Assembly (NCBI RefSeq): GCF_003171515.1
Contig: NC_089395.1
Coordinates: 1,550,001 to 1,614,000 of the forward strand
Direction: 5' to 3'
DNA from: Pyrenophora tritici-repentis
Taxonomy: Eukaryota > Ascomycota > Dothideomycetes > Pleosporales > Pleosporaceae
Length of the DNA: 64,000 nucleotides
The notes under the pieces are model-generated. The model made no database searches. It saw nothing but the letters and a program-made list of their open reading frames with translations, and was not told the origin of the DNA. The position numbers and the translations under genes are program-made. Shown here in pieces: positions 1 to 10,815 of this stretch; position 1 is the stretch's first letter, and every line of letters starts with the position of its first letter.

Positions 1-441
1 CTGCTCTGACTGTGTCTTGGACACTAAACGTTATTCCTCTTCTCTTGTTCTGAATACAGATCCGCTGCTTCCGGACTCCCGATTGCCTCTCTGAGACAGG
101 TTCCTTCCCTCTCTTCCGATGTCCCTTCACCGCTTTGGTGAAAGTGCCTCCTTAGCACTGGGCGTTACGCTCTCGCCTACTCCTATTCGGCTGTACGTTG
201 TGCCGGTTCTGCAGTCCTTCTGCAGGTTACCACACCGCTCCGCTGACACCGTAGAGACTCCCCGAGAGTTCCGCCGCCTTGGCAAACTTTATCGAGAAGC
301 GCTCAGAGTTCAATGGGGTCCCCGAAAACTCGTCGTGGGTCTCTGCCCCTCCGACTTCTCCTCGAAAACAGGTAAAACAAAGAGGTTTCTCTACTACTCC
401 ACCGATAGACCGTCGTGTCCCCCTGGTTAGGTCACCAAAAA
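1..441 (-). mobile_element. Internal 5' part of an LTR retroelement, cut by the window edge
   Basis: This stretch lies inside the TG..CA-bounded LTR at 442-653. Read on the minus strand, the LTR is followed at once by TTTTTGGTGACCTAACC, which looks like a primer-binding site, so the element probably runs leftward off the window. A short minus-strand frame (227-463) is open but I do not recognise a gag domain in it. Orientation rests on the primer-site-like sequence and is an inference. Confidence 0.5.
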
Positions 442-653
442 TGTGGTAGAGGGATAGCCTCAATAGTCAGAAGAGAGGCTGCCGACCCGCAATCGGTAGA
501 GAGTAGAGAACAAGAAGGTATCCGAACAATAAACGGTAGTATTAAGAATGGTGTACGATAACTGTCGAGCTCCTCTACGCGGAGTCGTCCTAAAATACTC
601 AACCCTAGCGCCGATTACCTAACGCCGAACACGTGACAAGCTACTACACCACA
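442..653 (-). repeat. LTR, family A (copy 1, 212 bp)
   Basis: The stretch begins TGTGGTAGAGGG and ends CTACTACACCACA, giving TG..CA ends with a short terminal inverted repeat. A second copy in the opposite orientation is at 62157-62370. The two are alignable over their whole length with scattered differences, for example in the blocks containing CGGCGTTAGGTAATCGGCG and GATTGCGGGTCGGCAGCC (read on the strand of the second copy). Confidence 0.75.
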
Positions 654-663
654 GTATTCATTC

Positions 664-773
664 TCTACGAACATAGCTGCTACGAAGGTACACCTAAGCT
701 CTGCGCAAGGTGGGCCGAAGTCGGGCCGAAGTGTCAAGCAGCCGACGTCTCTACCGATACTCACGATCCGACA
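664..773 (+). repeat. Truncated LTR, family B (3' part only)
   Basis: This ~110 bp segment matches the 3' portion of the solo LTR at 18296-18490 and the reverse of the one at 22466-22656. It ends in the same CGATCCGACA terminus. The first ~85 bp of the family are missing here. Its left side abuts the family A LTR after about 10 bp, so this copy was probably truncated by that insertion or by a deletion. Confidence 0.75.
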
Positions 774-816
774 TATATAATAATATATGACTACTAGACT
801 AACTCACCACGTATAG

Positions 817-1130
817 TGGAATTCTTGCTACTGTACCGGTACAGGTTCTAAAGAAGATACGCACGGTGTCATTCAGGATTGTTGCGAGACTCACACGGGA
901 GTCACCTTCCCTGACTATCCTCGCGACGTTAAGGGAAAATGGGATGGGACGACCTGCAGATACTACGATGCTGACGTAACCTACAAGATTTCGGTACGTT
1001 GCTTATCTTTTAACATTATAAGGCTAACGTATCTAAGATCTATGACGCTATTTCCGGATTCGCCAAATGCTGCCGTCATATGCCGAGCATTGCCATGAAT
1101 ACAGCCCCCCACCCCCCTGCAAGATCGTGA
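817..1130 (+). pseudogene. 3' exons of a small cysteine-rich (probably secreted) protein, 5' part missing
   Basis: A fungal acceptor (branch-like ACTAAC, then GTATAG at 811-816) opens a frame of 59 codons (817-993). It is followed by a 44 bp intron (GTACGT..CTAAG, 994-1037) and a last exon of 31 codons to a TGA at 1130. The phases agree. The peptide contains CYC, DCC, a tryptophan/aspartate-rich segment ending GTTCRYYDADVTY, and KCC, the composition usual in small secreted fungal proteins. No start codon or signal peptide is visible. Upstream lie a retroelement LTR fragment and then another LTR, so the first exon is either displaced beyond the window or lost. I do not recognise the family. 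Confidence 0.5.
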
Positions 1131-1485
1131 GACCTCGCATAATGAAACAATGCATAGATCTCCCGCACAATCAGAGTATTCAGGCAAGTATAGTCAAAGT
1201 TGGTCATAATGAGTTGGGATTCGCTAGATGGCTACGTAATTCAGACGTTATCTCGTAAAGCTATCGAGAGCTGAGAGCCAGCACAGCCCTGATGCGTCAT
1301 TCAAAGCTTAACCACAATTGACTTGTTCCACTTTGCGAGCTGGAATAGATTCACCGATCTACTTGAAGCTGCCATCCCTTGAAAAGCACCGTCATCTGTG
1401 CAACAGTCGCACGGCCCCGGGTCTCTTGCGATGCTGTAGTGAAAGATGTAGATGAGGCAGGCAGCTATTTGATCCTTCATTCAAA
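1131..1485. other. Intergenic, no feature seen
   Basis: No convincing gene. Open frames here are short and overlap the opposite strand of the next gene. Confidence 0.5.
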
Positions 1486-2304
1486 TCATGCTGAAAAGCC
1501 GACGGCACGCTTGGACACATTGATGTCGACATTGGGGATCTTGGGAATGGAGGGGATGTTGGGAAGCTCGAGGGAAATAGCCTCTGGGTCTCGTTTAGCG
1601 CGAACCTCGTTGCCGTTTTCGTCGACGAGGGTGAGACCAGGGTCTCGCTTAGCGCGGATCTCGTTGCCGTCTTCGTCGACAAGGGTTAGTCCAGGGTCTC
1701 GCTTGCCGATGTTTATCTTGGGGAGAGATGGAAGCTTGGGAAGGTCGACGGAAGCATCAAGATAGACTGAAGCCGGGTCCCGCTTGCCGATGTTTATCTT
1801 GGGGAGAGATGGAAGCTTGGGAAGGTCGACGGAAGCATCAAGATAGACTGAAGCCGGGTCCCGCTTGCCGATGTTTATCTTAGGGAGAGATGGAAGCTTG
1901 GGAAGGTCGACGGAAGCATCAAGATAGACTGAAGCCGGGTCCCGCTTGCCGATGTTTATCTTGGGAAGAGATGGAAGCTTGGGAAGGTCGACGGAAGCAT
2001 CAAGATAGACTGAAGCCGGGTCCCGCTTGCCGATGTTTATCTTGGGAAGAGATGGAAGCTTGGGAAGGTCGACGGAAGCATCAAGATAGACTGAAGCTGA
2101 GCCTCGCTTGCCAACATTGACCCCAACCTTTGGGATCTTGGGGATGGATGGGATTTTGGGAAGCTTGACGGAACCATCGACAGAAATGGCAGCCCCGGAC
2201 GCAGCAACGAAAAGGGCGGTTGCGGTGAGAGCGGTGGAGACTGAGAAGATGTTAGTTATCGAATGTTTGCCTCGAAGAAACAAAGAGGGCAGCTTACAGT
2301 GCAT
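1486..2304 (-). CDS. Secreted Kex2-processed repeat protein (possible peptide/RiPP precursor)
   Basis: The likely start is the ATG at 2304, giving a 7-nt first exon (ATGCACT), a 57 bp intron (2241-2297; GTAAGC, CTAAC branch, CTCAG) and one long exon. The spliced N-terminus MHFSTALTATALFVAASGAA is a clean signal peptide. The mature part is built from tandem units each ending in a dibasic Lys-Arg, the cleavage site of Kex2 in the late Golgi. Five near-identical 27-residue units carry DPASVYLDASVDLPKLPSLP. Two shorter units (DPGLTLVDEDGNE and DPGLTLVDENGNE) follow, then a degenerate last unit. This is the architecture of fungal Kex2-processed repeat proteins, some of which are precursors of cyclic dikaritin-type peptides and some of cell-wall or signalling peptides. 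The main unit has one Tyr and no Cys. I saw no UstY/DUF3328-type partner in the window, so a RiPP role is only a possibility. The intron is a multiple of three and stop-free, so its retention would also keep the frame. Confidence 0.8.
   Translation of the reverse strand: MHCKLPSLFLRGKHSITNIFSVSTALTATALFVAASGAAISVDGSVKLPKIPSIPKIPKVGVNVGKRGSASVYLDASVDLPKLPSLPKINIGKRDPASVYLDASVDLPKLPSLPKINIGKRDPASVYLDASVDLPKLPSLPKINIGKRDPASVYLDASVDLPKLPSLPKINIGKRDPASVYLDASVDLPKLPSLPKINIGKRDPGLTLVDEDGNEIRAKRDPGLTLVDENGNEVRAKRDPEAISLELPNIPSIPKIPNVDINVSKRAVGFSA
1701..2105 (-). repeat. 81-bp tandem repeat, about five copies
   Basis: Five in-frame copies of an 81 bp unit inside the Kex2-repeat gene differ at only a few positions, mainly G/A changes in the Leu-Pro-Lys segment. 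Such uniformity suggests recent unit duplication or gene conversion. Confidence 0.9.
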
Positions 2305-2740
2305 GTTGATGGTAGTGAAGAGATGGGAATTGTTGTTGTGGAAATGAAAACTTGGATGAATGTAGAAGTGAGTCACAGACTGCTGGATTGTTGAAGAGAA
2401 GTGATGCTGGATGATGCTCCAATTCTAGCAGACATCAGGTCGCCTGATATACTTCTGAAAGCCTGCGCGAGGAATGCAGTCATGATGGTTGCATTGATAC
2501 TGCCTCTAGGCGCTTTGACAGCACGGTGTTGTTGTTTCGAGTGGATTAAGGCGCGGTGGCGTAGAAGGTTGAGGCTCTGCCCAGGTTTGCCTCAGTTTGA
2601 CGCCCATGCATCTCAATGCGCGCTAAACAGCATCAAAGATACTAGCGACGATAGCAACTTTGGGTTGCATGATATAGAAACCACATGTTGACAGGTGTTC
2701 GGTGTAAAATAATTATGCCGATCATGTTTCGGGTTTCGAG

Positions 2741-3830
2741 CTAAGTAGTTGTGACACCCGCACGGTTTGCGCCAAGCAGGCTTGAATCAAGACTCATCAT
2801 GAACGGCTTGAGGAACGGTACTGTAGACGCCATTATACTCGCGACTTGGATAACTTGTCCAGCAACAACTACGCGCCATATTGCATTGAGAAGGTCGCCG
2901 TTCGGCGGCAATGCGTAGATGTAGTAAACTTGGCCCGCACAAGCAAACATGACGCTGCGTTTCATATAGTCAGTGACGTTTCTCTCTTTGAGTAGATGTG
3001 CAAACGTGAGAAGTACATTATACGAGACCAGACGCCTATCAAGAGGGTAAGGCGCTTCTCGGGAGAAAGCTGCAACGGAAGGACCATTAAGGTCGGTACG
3101 ATGGCAAGGGCAAGGTCGGTGACTATGTTCATAGAGGCAATAAAGATTCGTACTGCACGCTGCCATTTTTTAGTCTGAGATAACGATGGCGTGCGTAACG
3201 GGACTGACTATGTCGATGCATTGCGGGTTGGTGATGTTTGAACGATGCTGTGATGGACACTGGAACGCGATGAGAAACACGGCGCTCAACCCCCAAAACA
3301 CCGTGATGGCGCTAGTACCGTACAGCATCCGCCGATGTGTGGTGAAGGGGGTTGCAGCGTCCAGAAGGATAAGTAGTGAGCCTTTTGCTGCAACTAGCGA
3401 CATCACGCTGAGGATTTCCGCGCTGTATAATGCCTGTTACTCTTAGCGTGGTGCTCGGACAGAGAAGAGGAGTTTTCACCTTCCAAGCACGAAGAACTGT
3501 CTCCCTCGACAAACCAGTTTCTGTGTTCCCAATCACCTGGCCAGCAGGACTAAGCAGAGCCGCGGACTGTCCTATAGCTAATACCTAATATGGCGTGTCA
3601 ATCGTAGGTCACTACTCTGCCGCCCAACGGCTTACCAATGCAGCCAGGAGAACGTAGTCGGCTCCGATAAGACGCTTCGACATAGCCGTCTTTGTCGCAA
3701 ATTGCGCTACAACAGCCGATATCGAGAAGGAGAGAAACAACCAAGCAAGAATTTGGATCAAGGGCGACGCGTGCTCCTCATTGAAGGCTGGAGGCTTCCC
3801 AACGTCCATTGGACCTCGTGTGAGTAGCAT
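2741..3830 (-). CDS. SAT4-type (fungal rhodopsin-like) integral membrane protein, possibly frame-broken
   Basis: Several minus-strand exons read as one SAT4-family seven-helix protein. The N-terminal block SPLIQILAWLFLSFSISAVV and following KRLIGADYVLLAALV precede an intron (GTAAGC..GCTATAG). Then comes SAALLSPAGQVIGNTETGLS, a second intron, and EILSVMSLVAAKGSLLILL with HRRMLYGTSAITVFWG and an AFQC motif. The next block has KKWQRAVRIFIASMNIVTD. After an intron with phase-2 donor GTACTT the final block ends VPFLKPFMMSLDS, characteristic of the family C-terminus. These proteins are plasma-membrane proteins of mostly unknown function. The join near 3175 could not be made in frame with a normal-size intron, so a one-base frameshift or pseudogene is possible. 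The start at 3830 (MLLTRG) was preferred over the upstream ATG at 3944 because it leaves a usual short N-terminus. Confidence 0.62.
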
Positions 3831-3944
3831 GGTGGTAGTTTCGAGATGGGAACTTTGGTATTCACGAACACGATGGTAGTGCAGTCCGTGAGAACGAGGT
3901 AGTAGCGAAGACCATACCTCCCATGCGTTATCTCTGTGCCTCAT

Positions 3945-4939
3945 TCCAACACATGCTCATCACACTATAACCTGAGCCCTTTGCGAGTGACCGTATAGCT
4001 GGGTATTGGCATCATCTTCCGCAAGACTTTCCATGCAAGTATTTCTGCATATTCTTAGCTGAATTTACCCCCAGCCAGGTATGTGCAACGAGAGTTCCGC
4101 TGCAACGCTGCATAGGCCTTCGGGTGTACGTCCACAAGTGCAAATAGATCATCGTTCTGGAGTTTTGAGATGACCCCCATTAACTACGCCGCAATAGCAC
4201 AGACGCATGCAACCGCTTTCGCATACGCGGCGGGGATGTCGCTTAAGTAGGAGATTTGTGTCGCATCCCCGCGGAATCGTCTTGCCCACACACCAGTTCG
4301 CACAAGAAGGTGTCCTGAAACTTTGGCAGAAAACCCGCAGGATAGTGTCTAAAGATGACATGCATCAGGCGTCGAGGCTTGTGAACCAGCGCCGGCGCAT
4401 TTTTGGCCCTAACTTAGGCTAACGTAGCGCGCGGCTCGGTGCGAACATGGCCGCCACTCCGACTGTCGTCGTGGCCGCGCCATCTCGGTTGGCTATCACT
4501 ATCATCCCGTGGGATGCGACAATGGAAATGATCTCCGTTTGCTCAAGGATTCGACTGTTGACATGCAAGGGGTGGAAATCCTGTCAAGTTCCAGGGAACA
4601 TGTCGCAGTCATGATAACAGCAGATTGTCACGAGATGTGGATGCAGTCGCGGCCATGCAGAATGGCGTCTTCCGTTTACAACTCCGTGGGAACGTTATCA
4701 AGCATACTACTGCAGCTTTGCGGCACGGCATCTAACCTGAACGATGCGTTTGGCGGATTAATCTAGACTGGTCATCGCACATCCGACGTCGGTAACGGCA
4801 CCACTTTGACAGCATGAAAGAGGTTAGTTCCCCCTCATCACACAGTGGGTATACCTTCTTTATGCCTCGCACGAGTCGCAAATTACCCCTTTGTCTTTGA
4901 CAGTCCTTTTCCTTCCCTCTACGCATAGCAACTGTAGCT
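3945..4939. other. Intergenic, no feature seen
   Basis: Only short unrecognised frames. The last ~150 bp upstream of 4940 are pyrimidine-rich and are probably the promoter and 5' UTR of the permease gene. Confidence 0.45.
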
Positions 4940-6867
4940 ATGGAACTCAGTAACCGGAAAGCCGAAGCAATCGACGCTTCTGTCGTAGAAGCCGACCAGG
5001 ATGGGTACACTCGAGACGAGAGAGACCTGGTTCGCCTGGGCAAAAAGCCAGTTCTGAAGCGCAATTTTGGCTTCATGCAGATCCTGGGCTTCTCGTGTAC
5101 CGTACTGGTGACCTGGGAGGGCATCCTCTCGTGAGTTTAGGCAATGAAGCCAAGACAATAGGGACCCTGCTCATTGACTGTGCCTCAGTGTTTCTACGCC
5201 AAGTCTACTGAACGGTGGTCCAGCTGGTGTCTTCTGGGGTTATCTCCTTATATGGATCGGCTCCATTTCAGTCTATACGGTACTATCCGAGCTGGCTTCC
5301 ATGGCACCAACCGCAGGTGGACAATACCAGTGAGCGGCTGAACCCGTGTATCAATCCTTTCTTGCCGCTGACCCGTCCGCAGCTGGGTTGCCATGTTGGC
5401 TCCACCTTCATCCAGGAAGTTTCTAAGTTACATCACCGGTTGGGTAACGTTGATTGGATGGCAAGCCACAACTGCCTCGTCGGCGTACCTTGGTGGATCA
5501 ATATTGCAGAGCGTTGTTTTGATCTTGCACCCTGATTATTCCCCCAAGCCGTACCAGGCTATGCTGCTCGGATGGACAGTCCTCGCCTTCGCGGTGATCA
5601 TTAATACCGTTGGTAGCAAGACGCTTGCTCACTTTGAAGGGTTGATCTTGATACTCCACGTCCTTGGATTTTTCGCCATTCTCATTCCCTTGGTTTATCT
5701 AGCACCGTAAGCAAACATCCGCCTAAGAGACATGTGAATGATGTGCTAACTTACTTGCCCGCGAACCAGACACAGCGATGCATCAATCTTCACCACATTT
5801 GTCAACTCAGGTGGCTGGTCAACTCAAGGCCTTTCTTTCATGGTCGGACTACCATCGTCTGTGTTCGCGCTTGTCGGTGTTGACTCATGTGTCCATGTAA
5901 GCCGTCCAAACAATGAACAAGTACATCATGTACATACTGACCGCAACACAGATGGCTGAAGAAGTCAAGGATGCGTCGAGGGTAGTACCAAGAGCTATCC
6001 TGATCAGCGTCTTCCTTAACGGTGCTCTCGGCCTTGCCATGATGGTGGCCTATCTTTTCTGTATCGGCAATCTGCAAGACGTCCTGGAGAACTCAGTGAC
6101 CCTCGGATATGCGTATCTTTACGTGTTCCTCAAGGGCACCGGATCGCCTGGTGGTGCTATGACCATGGCCTTGCTCATGTGGTTTCTGGGTGTTTGCTGC
6201 CTTGTCGGTCTCATGGCCGCTACTTCCAGACAGATGTGGTCTTTCGCAAGAGACAATGCCGTCCCGTTTTCGTCGCAGGTGACCAAGGTATGATTTCCGC
6301 TGAGCTCACAAGCGCTGCTGAAGCTGATTGTCCGCACAGGTCCACCCCAAGACACGGATTCCTGTCACAGCCATCTTCATCACAGCTGCAATCTCGATAT
6401 TGCTATCCTTTATCGCTCTCGGGTCATACGTCGCATTCAGTAATGTCGTCAACCTCAGCATTGGTGGCCTCTACGCATCCTACTTCATTGTGTGTTCCTT
6501 GCTTCTCGGGAGACGCCTGCAGGGCATAAGTGCATACAACGCGCACGCGGCGCTGGTGGGGCCAGATAGCCTGCAATGGGGTCCCTGGAAGGTGCCGGGT
6601 ATCTTCGGGGTGGCCAACAACCTGTTCGCATGCTGCTACCTCCTTGTCCTCTGGTTCTTCTCTTTCTGGCCAGGATCGGTCGAGGTCGATGCACAGTCTA
6701 TGAATTTCAGCTCAGTCACATTTGGGGGCACTGTTCTTTTCGCAATTTTTTGGTACTACGTCAGGGGTAGGAAGACGTACAGAGGCCCGATTATAGAGGT
6801 GAGTTTAGGAAACTAAGGAAGAAAAGCTATATGAGCGTTTCATCCTTTCATATAGGTTGTCTGGTAG
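4940..6867 (+). CDS. APC-superfamily permease (GABA/choline transporter type)
   Basis: Seven exons join in frame to 529 aa, the usual length of fungal GABA/choline permeases in the APC superfamily. These proteins import amino acids, GABA or choline through the plasma membrane with about 12 helices. Visible family marks are the cytosolic N-terminus followed by KRNFGFMQILGFSCT (helix 1), ELASMAPTAGGQYHWVAMLA across the exon 2/3 join, SYITGWVTLIGWQATTASSA, and the helix-loop MAEEVKDASRVVPRAI. RQMWSFARDNAVPFS, VHPKTRIPVTAI and GPWKVPGIFGVANN follow. Introns are at about 5131-5188, 5330-5382, 5707-5769, 5897-5951, 6288-6339 and 6799-6855, all GT-AG. The last exon encodes only Val-Val-Trp-stop. The substrate cannot be told from the sequence. 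Confidence 0.88.
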
Positions 6868-7768
6868 TAAGACTTACAGTCTTGGTAATATCCTGGTGCG
6901 CCCAACACCGAGGCTACACCCAAGAGCACGGCACCAGTGAGAGATCTAAGATAGAACATTTCGATTTGTCAAGAACGTTGACACACCACAGCTACTTGTA
7001 AGAGATGACTTCATATTATATACGCCCAATACCTGTGGATTTAGAACAACATGATCGTTTGCATCATCATATCCGATATTACAACCACTCTAAGCTCTCT
7101 ACTTGCTCATTACAAGTGCTCAATATTTCTCAAAAAATCGACAAGTGCTATTCGCTCATTGTGTCGCGTTCCACGATGGCTGTTTGGGTAAAACAAGTTG
7201 TGGAACCAGGGTCGCACTAAACAAGAGAGTAACTATCGTTATGTGCCATCAAGGATGCTTGTTCATATGTGTGTGGGGCGTATAATTTATCCAGCCTCTG
7301 GTGCCCTCAGGGGTTATTCGCAGAAGTAATTAGATCGCAAAACACCCCTTCTATTCTAGATCTGATACCTAGCCAGTAGACGGCAAAGGTATAGCGGCTT
7401 TCCGGCTTAAAGCGTTGCGCACGATGTACGAGAATTGAGCGTTTACCACCAATCAACTTCGCTTTGGGGCAAGCGCGGGCCTCCTACGCCTCCTACCCCG
7501 CAACGAACTCCTCCGCCATGCGCGTCACGTCAAAACTCTCCGATATCCGTACGCTAGCTATCATTTTGCCGTGACCCCTTTTTGGTCATGACTGTACTTT
7601 GGTCTTCCCCGCACTTCTGATCATCGCAATCAGGAAGAATTCGTATGACTACGGGTATATTGACGAAGAAAATACGAAATTTTGCCGGCGCAATGTATGA
7701 AAACCGGGGAGAGTCAGGTTGATGGCTCCAACCTATACCCAGTTTCAGTGGCTAGAATTTGACCAGTC
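6868..7768. other. Intergenic, no feature seen
   Basis: About 900 bp without a supportable gene. It must contain the promoter of the beta-helix gene at 7769, but I see no clear TATA element. Confidence 0.5.
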
Positions 7769-9716
7769 ATGCACTCGAAGCTTCTTTTGCTCTGCATCAC
7801 CTTTTGCGCCTACACTGCGCACGCAGTGGACTTGTATGTCTCTCCGAATGGCTCGGACAATAATGCAGGAACAGCAGCCGCGCCTTTCAAAACCCTCACT
7901 AAAGCGCAGCAAGCTGTTCGTAATCAGATTGCTAGGACGGCTAACGAAAACATCACTGTCCACGTTGGTGCGGGTACATATACGCTTCCAGCGCCCCTCA
8001 AGTTCACATCCGAAGACTCCGGCAAAAATGGTGTCACTGTCAAATGGGTTGGGACGGGTGCCACCATATCAGGTGGACTCAAGATCACCAACTGGGCAGC
8101 GGGATCGAATAGCGTTTACTCCGCAAACGTTCCGGTGGGCCTTAAATCGCGAAACTTGTACGTCAATGGGAAAGCTTCCAACTACGCACGCAAGAAGATC
8201 GCAAACCGAAAAGACTTCACTTACACGAGTACTGGTATGACATGGACTTCAAGCACATACGACTGGCTTTCTTCTACCCCAGGGATAAGTGGTGCAGAGA
8301 TCCGCTTTATCAACTCTTTCGCAGACCGCTACGCACCTATCAGATCGGTTGGAAACAAACAGTTGATCATGAAGCAAAACACATGGTACAACCAGATTTG
8401 GGGCTATGATACTGTTAACAAGAACAATGCGGACTTTGGTGTTTGGGTGCAGAATGCTTTGGCACTCCTGACAGAGGGTGGCCAGTTTTATCTTGACTCA
8501 GCTGCTGGCAAGATCTACTACAAACCGCTCTCTGGGGAGAACATGGCAAGTGTAGACACGTATTTGGGTCTTTCTGAAACGCTCATTGTGATTGGCGGAA
8601 CTTACGCGGATCCCGTTCACGACATCTCGTTCCAGGATCTCAACTTTGTAAGCTTGAGCCCAGGCTACTGTATAGAGTCACCTCTGACATGAATCACAGG
8701 CTCATACCACATGGCTGCAACCTGCCAACATCGGATATATAGATCAGCAGACGGGAGGCAGCATTTGTGAAGACAAGACGTATGACTCCTCCAACTTTGA
8801 GTCTACCCGTCCCAATTGGTGTCAAATGCCATCTGCAATCCAGATCAGCGCAGCTAAAAACATTGTCTTTTCTGGTGGAAACTACGCAATGATGGGCGCT
8901 GGGGGTATCGGTATTGGCAACGATGCCAATGCCCATATCACTGGTACTGGGCTTGGAGCAAACAATATTGCGATCAAAGACGGTTACTTTACGCAGGTAA
9001 TGGGCAACAGCATTACTGCCGGCGGTATTCGAGCCGACGCACATCATCCAAGCGACGCACGCATGACGAACTCGCGCATTGAGATATCCGGCAACATTTT
9101 TTACAATGTTTCGTCGCTATTCAGTTCGACAGTGCCAATTCTCGCCACATATGTTCAGAACTCCCTCATCTCGCATAACGACATCTACATGACTCCTTAC
9201 ACTGGCATCTGCATTGGCTACGGCTGGGGATCTAACGATGCTGGAGGTAGCTCGGAGTACCAAAACCGCGGACTATACAACTATCAACCAAAGTACACGA
9301 CTCCGACAACGTCGATGAACAACCGCATCGAGGGTAACTTGGTCCACGGCTACGGGTACTCACACACTGACCTTGGCGCAATATACACTCTTTCAAAGAG
9401 TCCGTCGACGTATATCGTTGAGAACTATGGCTTTGATTCTAGCGGCTTCGGTGCTTACACGGACGAAGGCTCTAATTCATACCTCATTCAAGATAATATC
9501 TTCCTCTCAAACGGCATCTGGTATGCACGCAACGGCGTCAACACGGCAAACAACACCATTACTGGTAATTTCGGCAAGACTGGGCCAACTATCTCTGGCA
9601 ATACGATTGTTTCGGATATTTCCAAGATATCTGATGCAGGGAAAAAGATTGCGCAACGCGCTGGTGTTCTCCCTGAGAAGCGTGCTGGTCGACCAGTATC
9701 AAACCCCCCAAACTAA
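7769..9716 (+). CDS. Secreted right-handed parallel beta-helix protein (candidate polysaccharide-active enzyme)
   Basis: Two exons (7769-8647 and 8700-9716, phase-0 GT-AG intron of 52 bp) give 631 aa. Residues 1-19 (MHSKLLLLCITFCAYTAHA) are a signal peptide. The mature start VDLYVSPNGSDNNAGTAAAP with FKTLTKAQQAVR is the standard opening of Pel1-like/right-handed beta-helix polysaccharide lyases and hydrolases. The middle has repeated short beta-rungs with many Asn and Gly (for example ISGNIFYNVSS, NNRIEGNLVHGYG, and SYLIQDNIFLSNGIWYARNG). This suggests an extracellular enzyme acting on a plant or microbial polysaccharide. Catalytic residues cannot be assigned without a family alignment. The C-terminus has a dibasic-rich tail (EKRAGR). 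Confidence 0.82.
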
Positions 9717-10815
9717 AGTACCAAGGCGGACGGGCTACTGCTAGGACTATAGTTTAGTCCTAATCCCTAGAGCTCCCAAAATCATTAGATATACATGATA
9801 CTTTGTTTGAATTCTTGTGCGATCGTATTCAGAAAATGACTTGTAAGCGCCTTCTTCGAAGAATGAAGGGCGATAGGTGGGTGTAGGTTATGTCGGTTGA
9901 GTGGGTGACTGATTGCTCGGTTTGAGCCGCTATTGCTCCGAGAGGGGCGGCGGGCTTGGCGAACACCTGTCGCGTTTCCCACCATTCCTGATGCGCTCCC
10001 CCCCTACTTTACCACCACCCTGGTGTCATAAAATACTGGACATACAAGTGTGAAAAAGCCACTGTAGTCGCCAGACACGTCTATTAGGTGCTTACCCACA
10101 CTGTCCAGTATTTTATGACACCCAGGTGCTATGTCAATTGAACCCCAAATGAATCTCAGAATGAGCGTTCAGGCCACCTCCACTTCATCTTGGAAACCCA
10201 CACTTTTTGTCCCCAGAGATTTGCGAGCTGATGTGGTGTGGCGCGATGCCGATTGAGCTATTTTTGTCGCAGCGTCGTAAAATCCCTGAGGTCCTGGCTG
10301 CTCCACATCCAGGCTAGTGGCTATTGGACAGCCTCTATAACAGCCCCGGAAAGAACAACGAGTCTGCGCGTGCTCCATCATTGCCGCGATTACCAGAAGA
10401 TGCTCTCCATCACAGGCGCTGGCGATGTTTGCCACTTACGTGTGATCGTTAACGCGTACCAATCCAGGCTCCATCGCCTTTCCTAATGACCATCGTGGAC
10501 AACAAGATAGCCTACGTGTATACCATGGCACGGGCCGAACGTGTCATGCTCAAAGTACGTCGCTTTTCTTAGATCGACTTTCTTGGTGGGTGGGAGTCGC
10601 TTCAATATTGCACGAGGCACTGTTTCGTAAGAGAATCAGAGTAATTCGCCTCGTCACCAAATTTTAATTAAAGTTCGAAGAAGAAAGGTAAGTACAACTT
10701 CCAGGCATTCTCTATCTACACATGTTCTATGCATCCCCTGTCTGCACGTCCGCTGCGCGTCCTATATTTACACAATCTGCGCCTTTCCTATCCATGTCTT
10801 CTGCGTATGCCTCAT
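9717..10815. other. Intergenic; contains one small inverted-repeat element
   Basis: No supportable gene. The only structure seen is the palindromic element at 10022-10122. Two overlapping ~85-codon frames around 10169-10486 look like chance. Confidence 0.5.
10022..10122. mobile_element. Short palindromic MITE-like element (101 bp)
   Basis: The 21 bp arm at the left (begins GGTGTCATAAAATACTGGAC) is repeated as a perfect inverted copy at the right end. The flanks CCTGG/CCAGG extend the arms by a few more bases with one mismatch. The spacer is about 59 bp. This is the form of a mariner- or hAT-related MITE, but no clear target duplication could be delimited. Confidence 0.65.

Noticed and set aside
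119..430. 103-codon plus-strand frame at the left edge
   Set aside because: Lies within retroelement sequence whose likely coding direction is minus; no recognisable protein.
1701..2105. Regular repeats considered as a CRISPR array
   Set aside because: Units are contiguous with no spacers, in frame within a protein, and the genome is eukaryotic.
1890..2120. Plus-strand repeat frame with repeated EEMEAWEGRRKHQDR units
   Set aside because: Antisense of the 81-bp repeats of the Kex2-type precursor, which has the signal peptide and cleavage sites on the minus strand.
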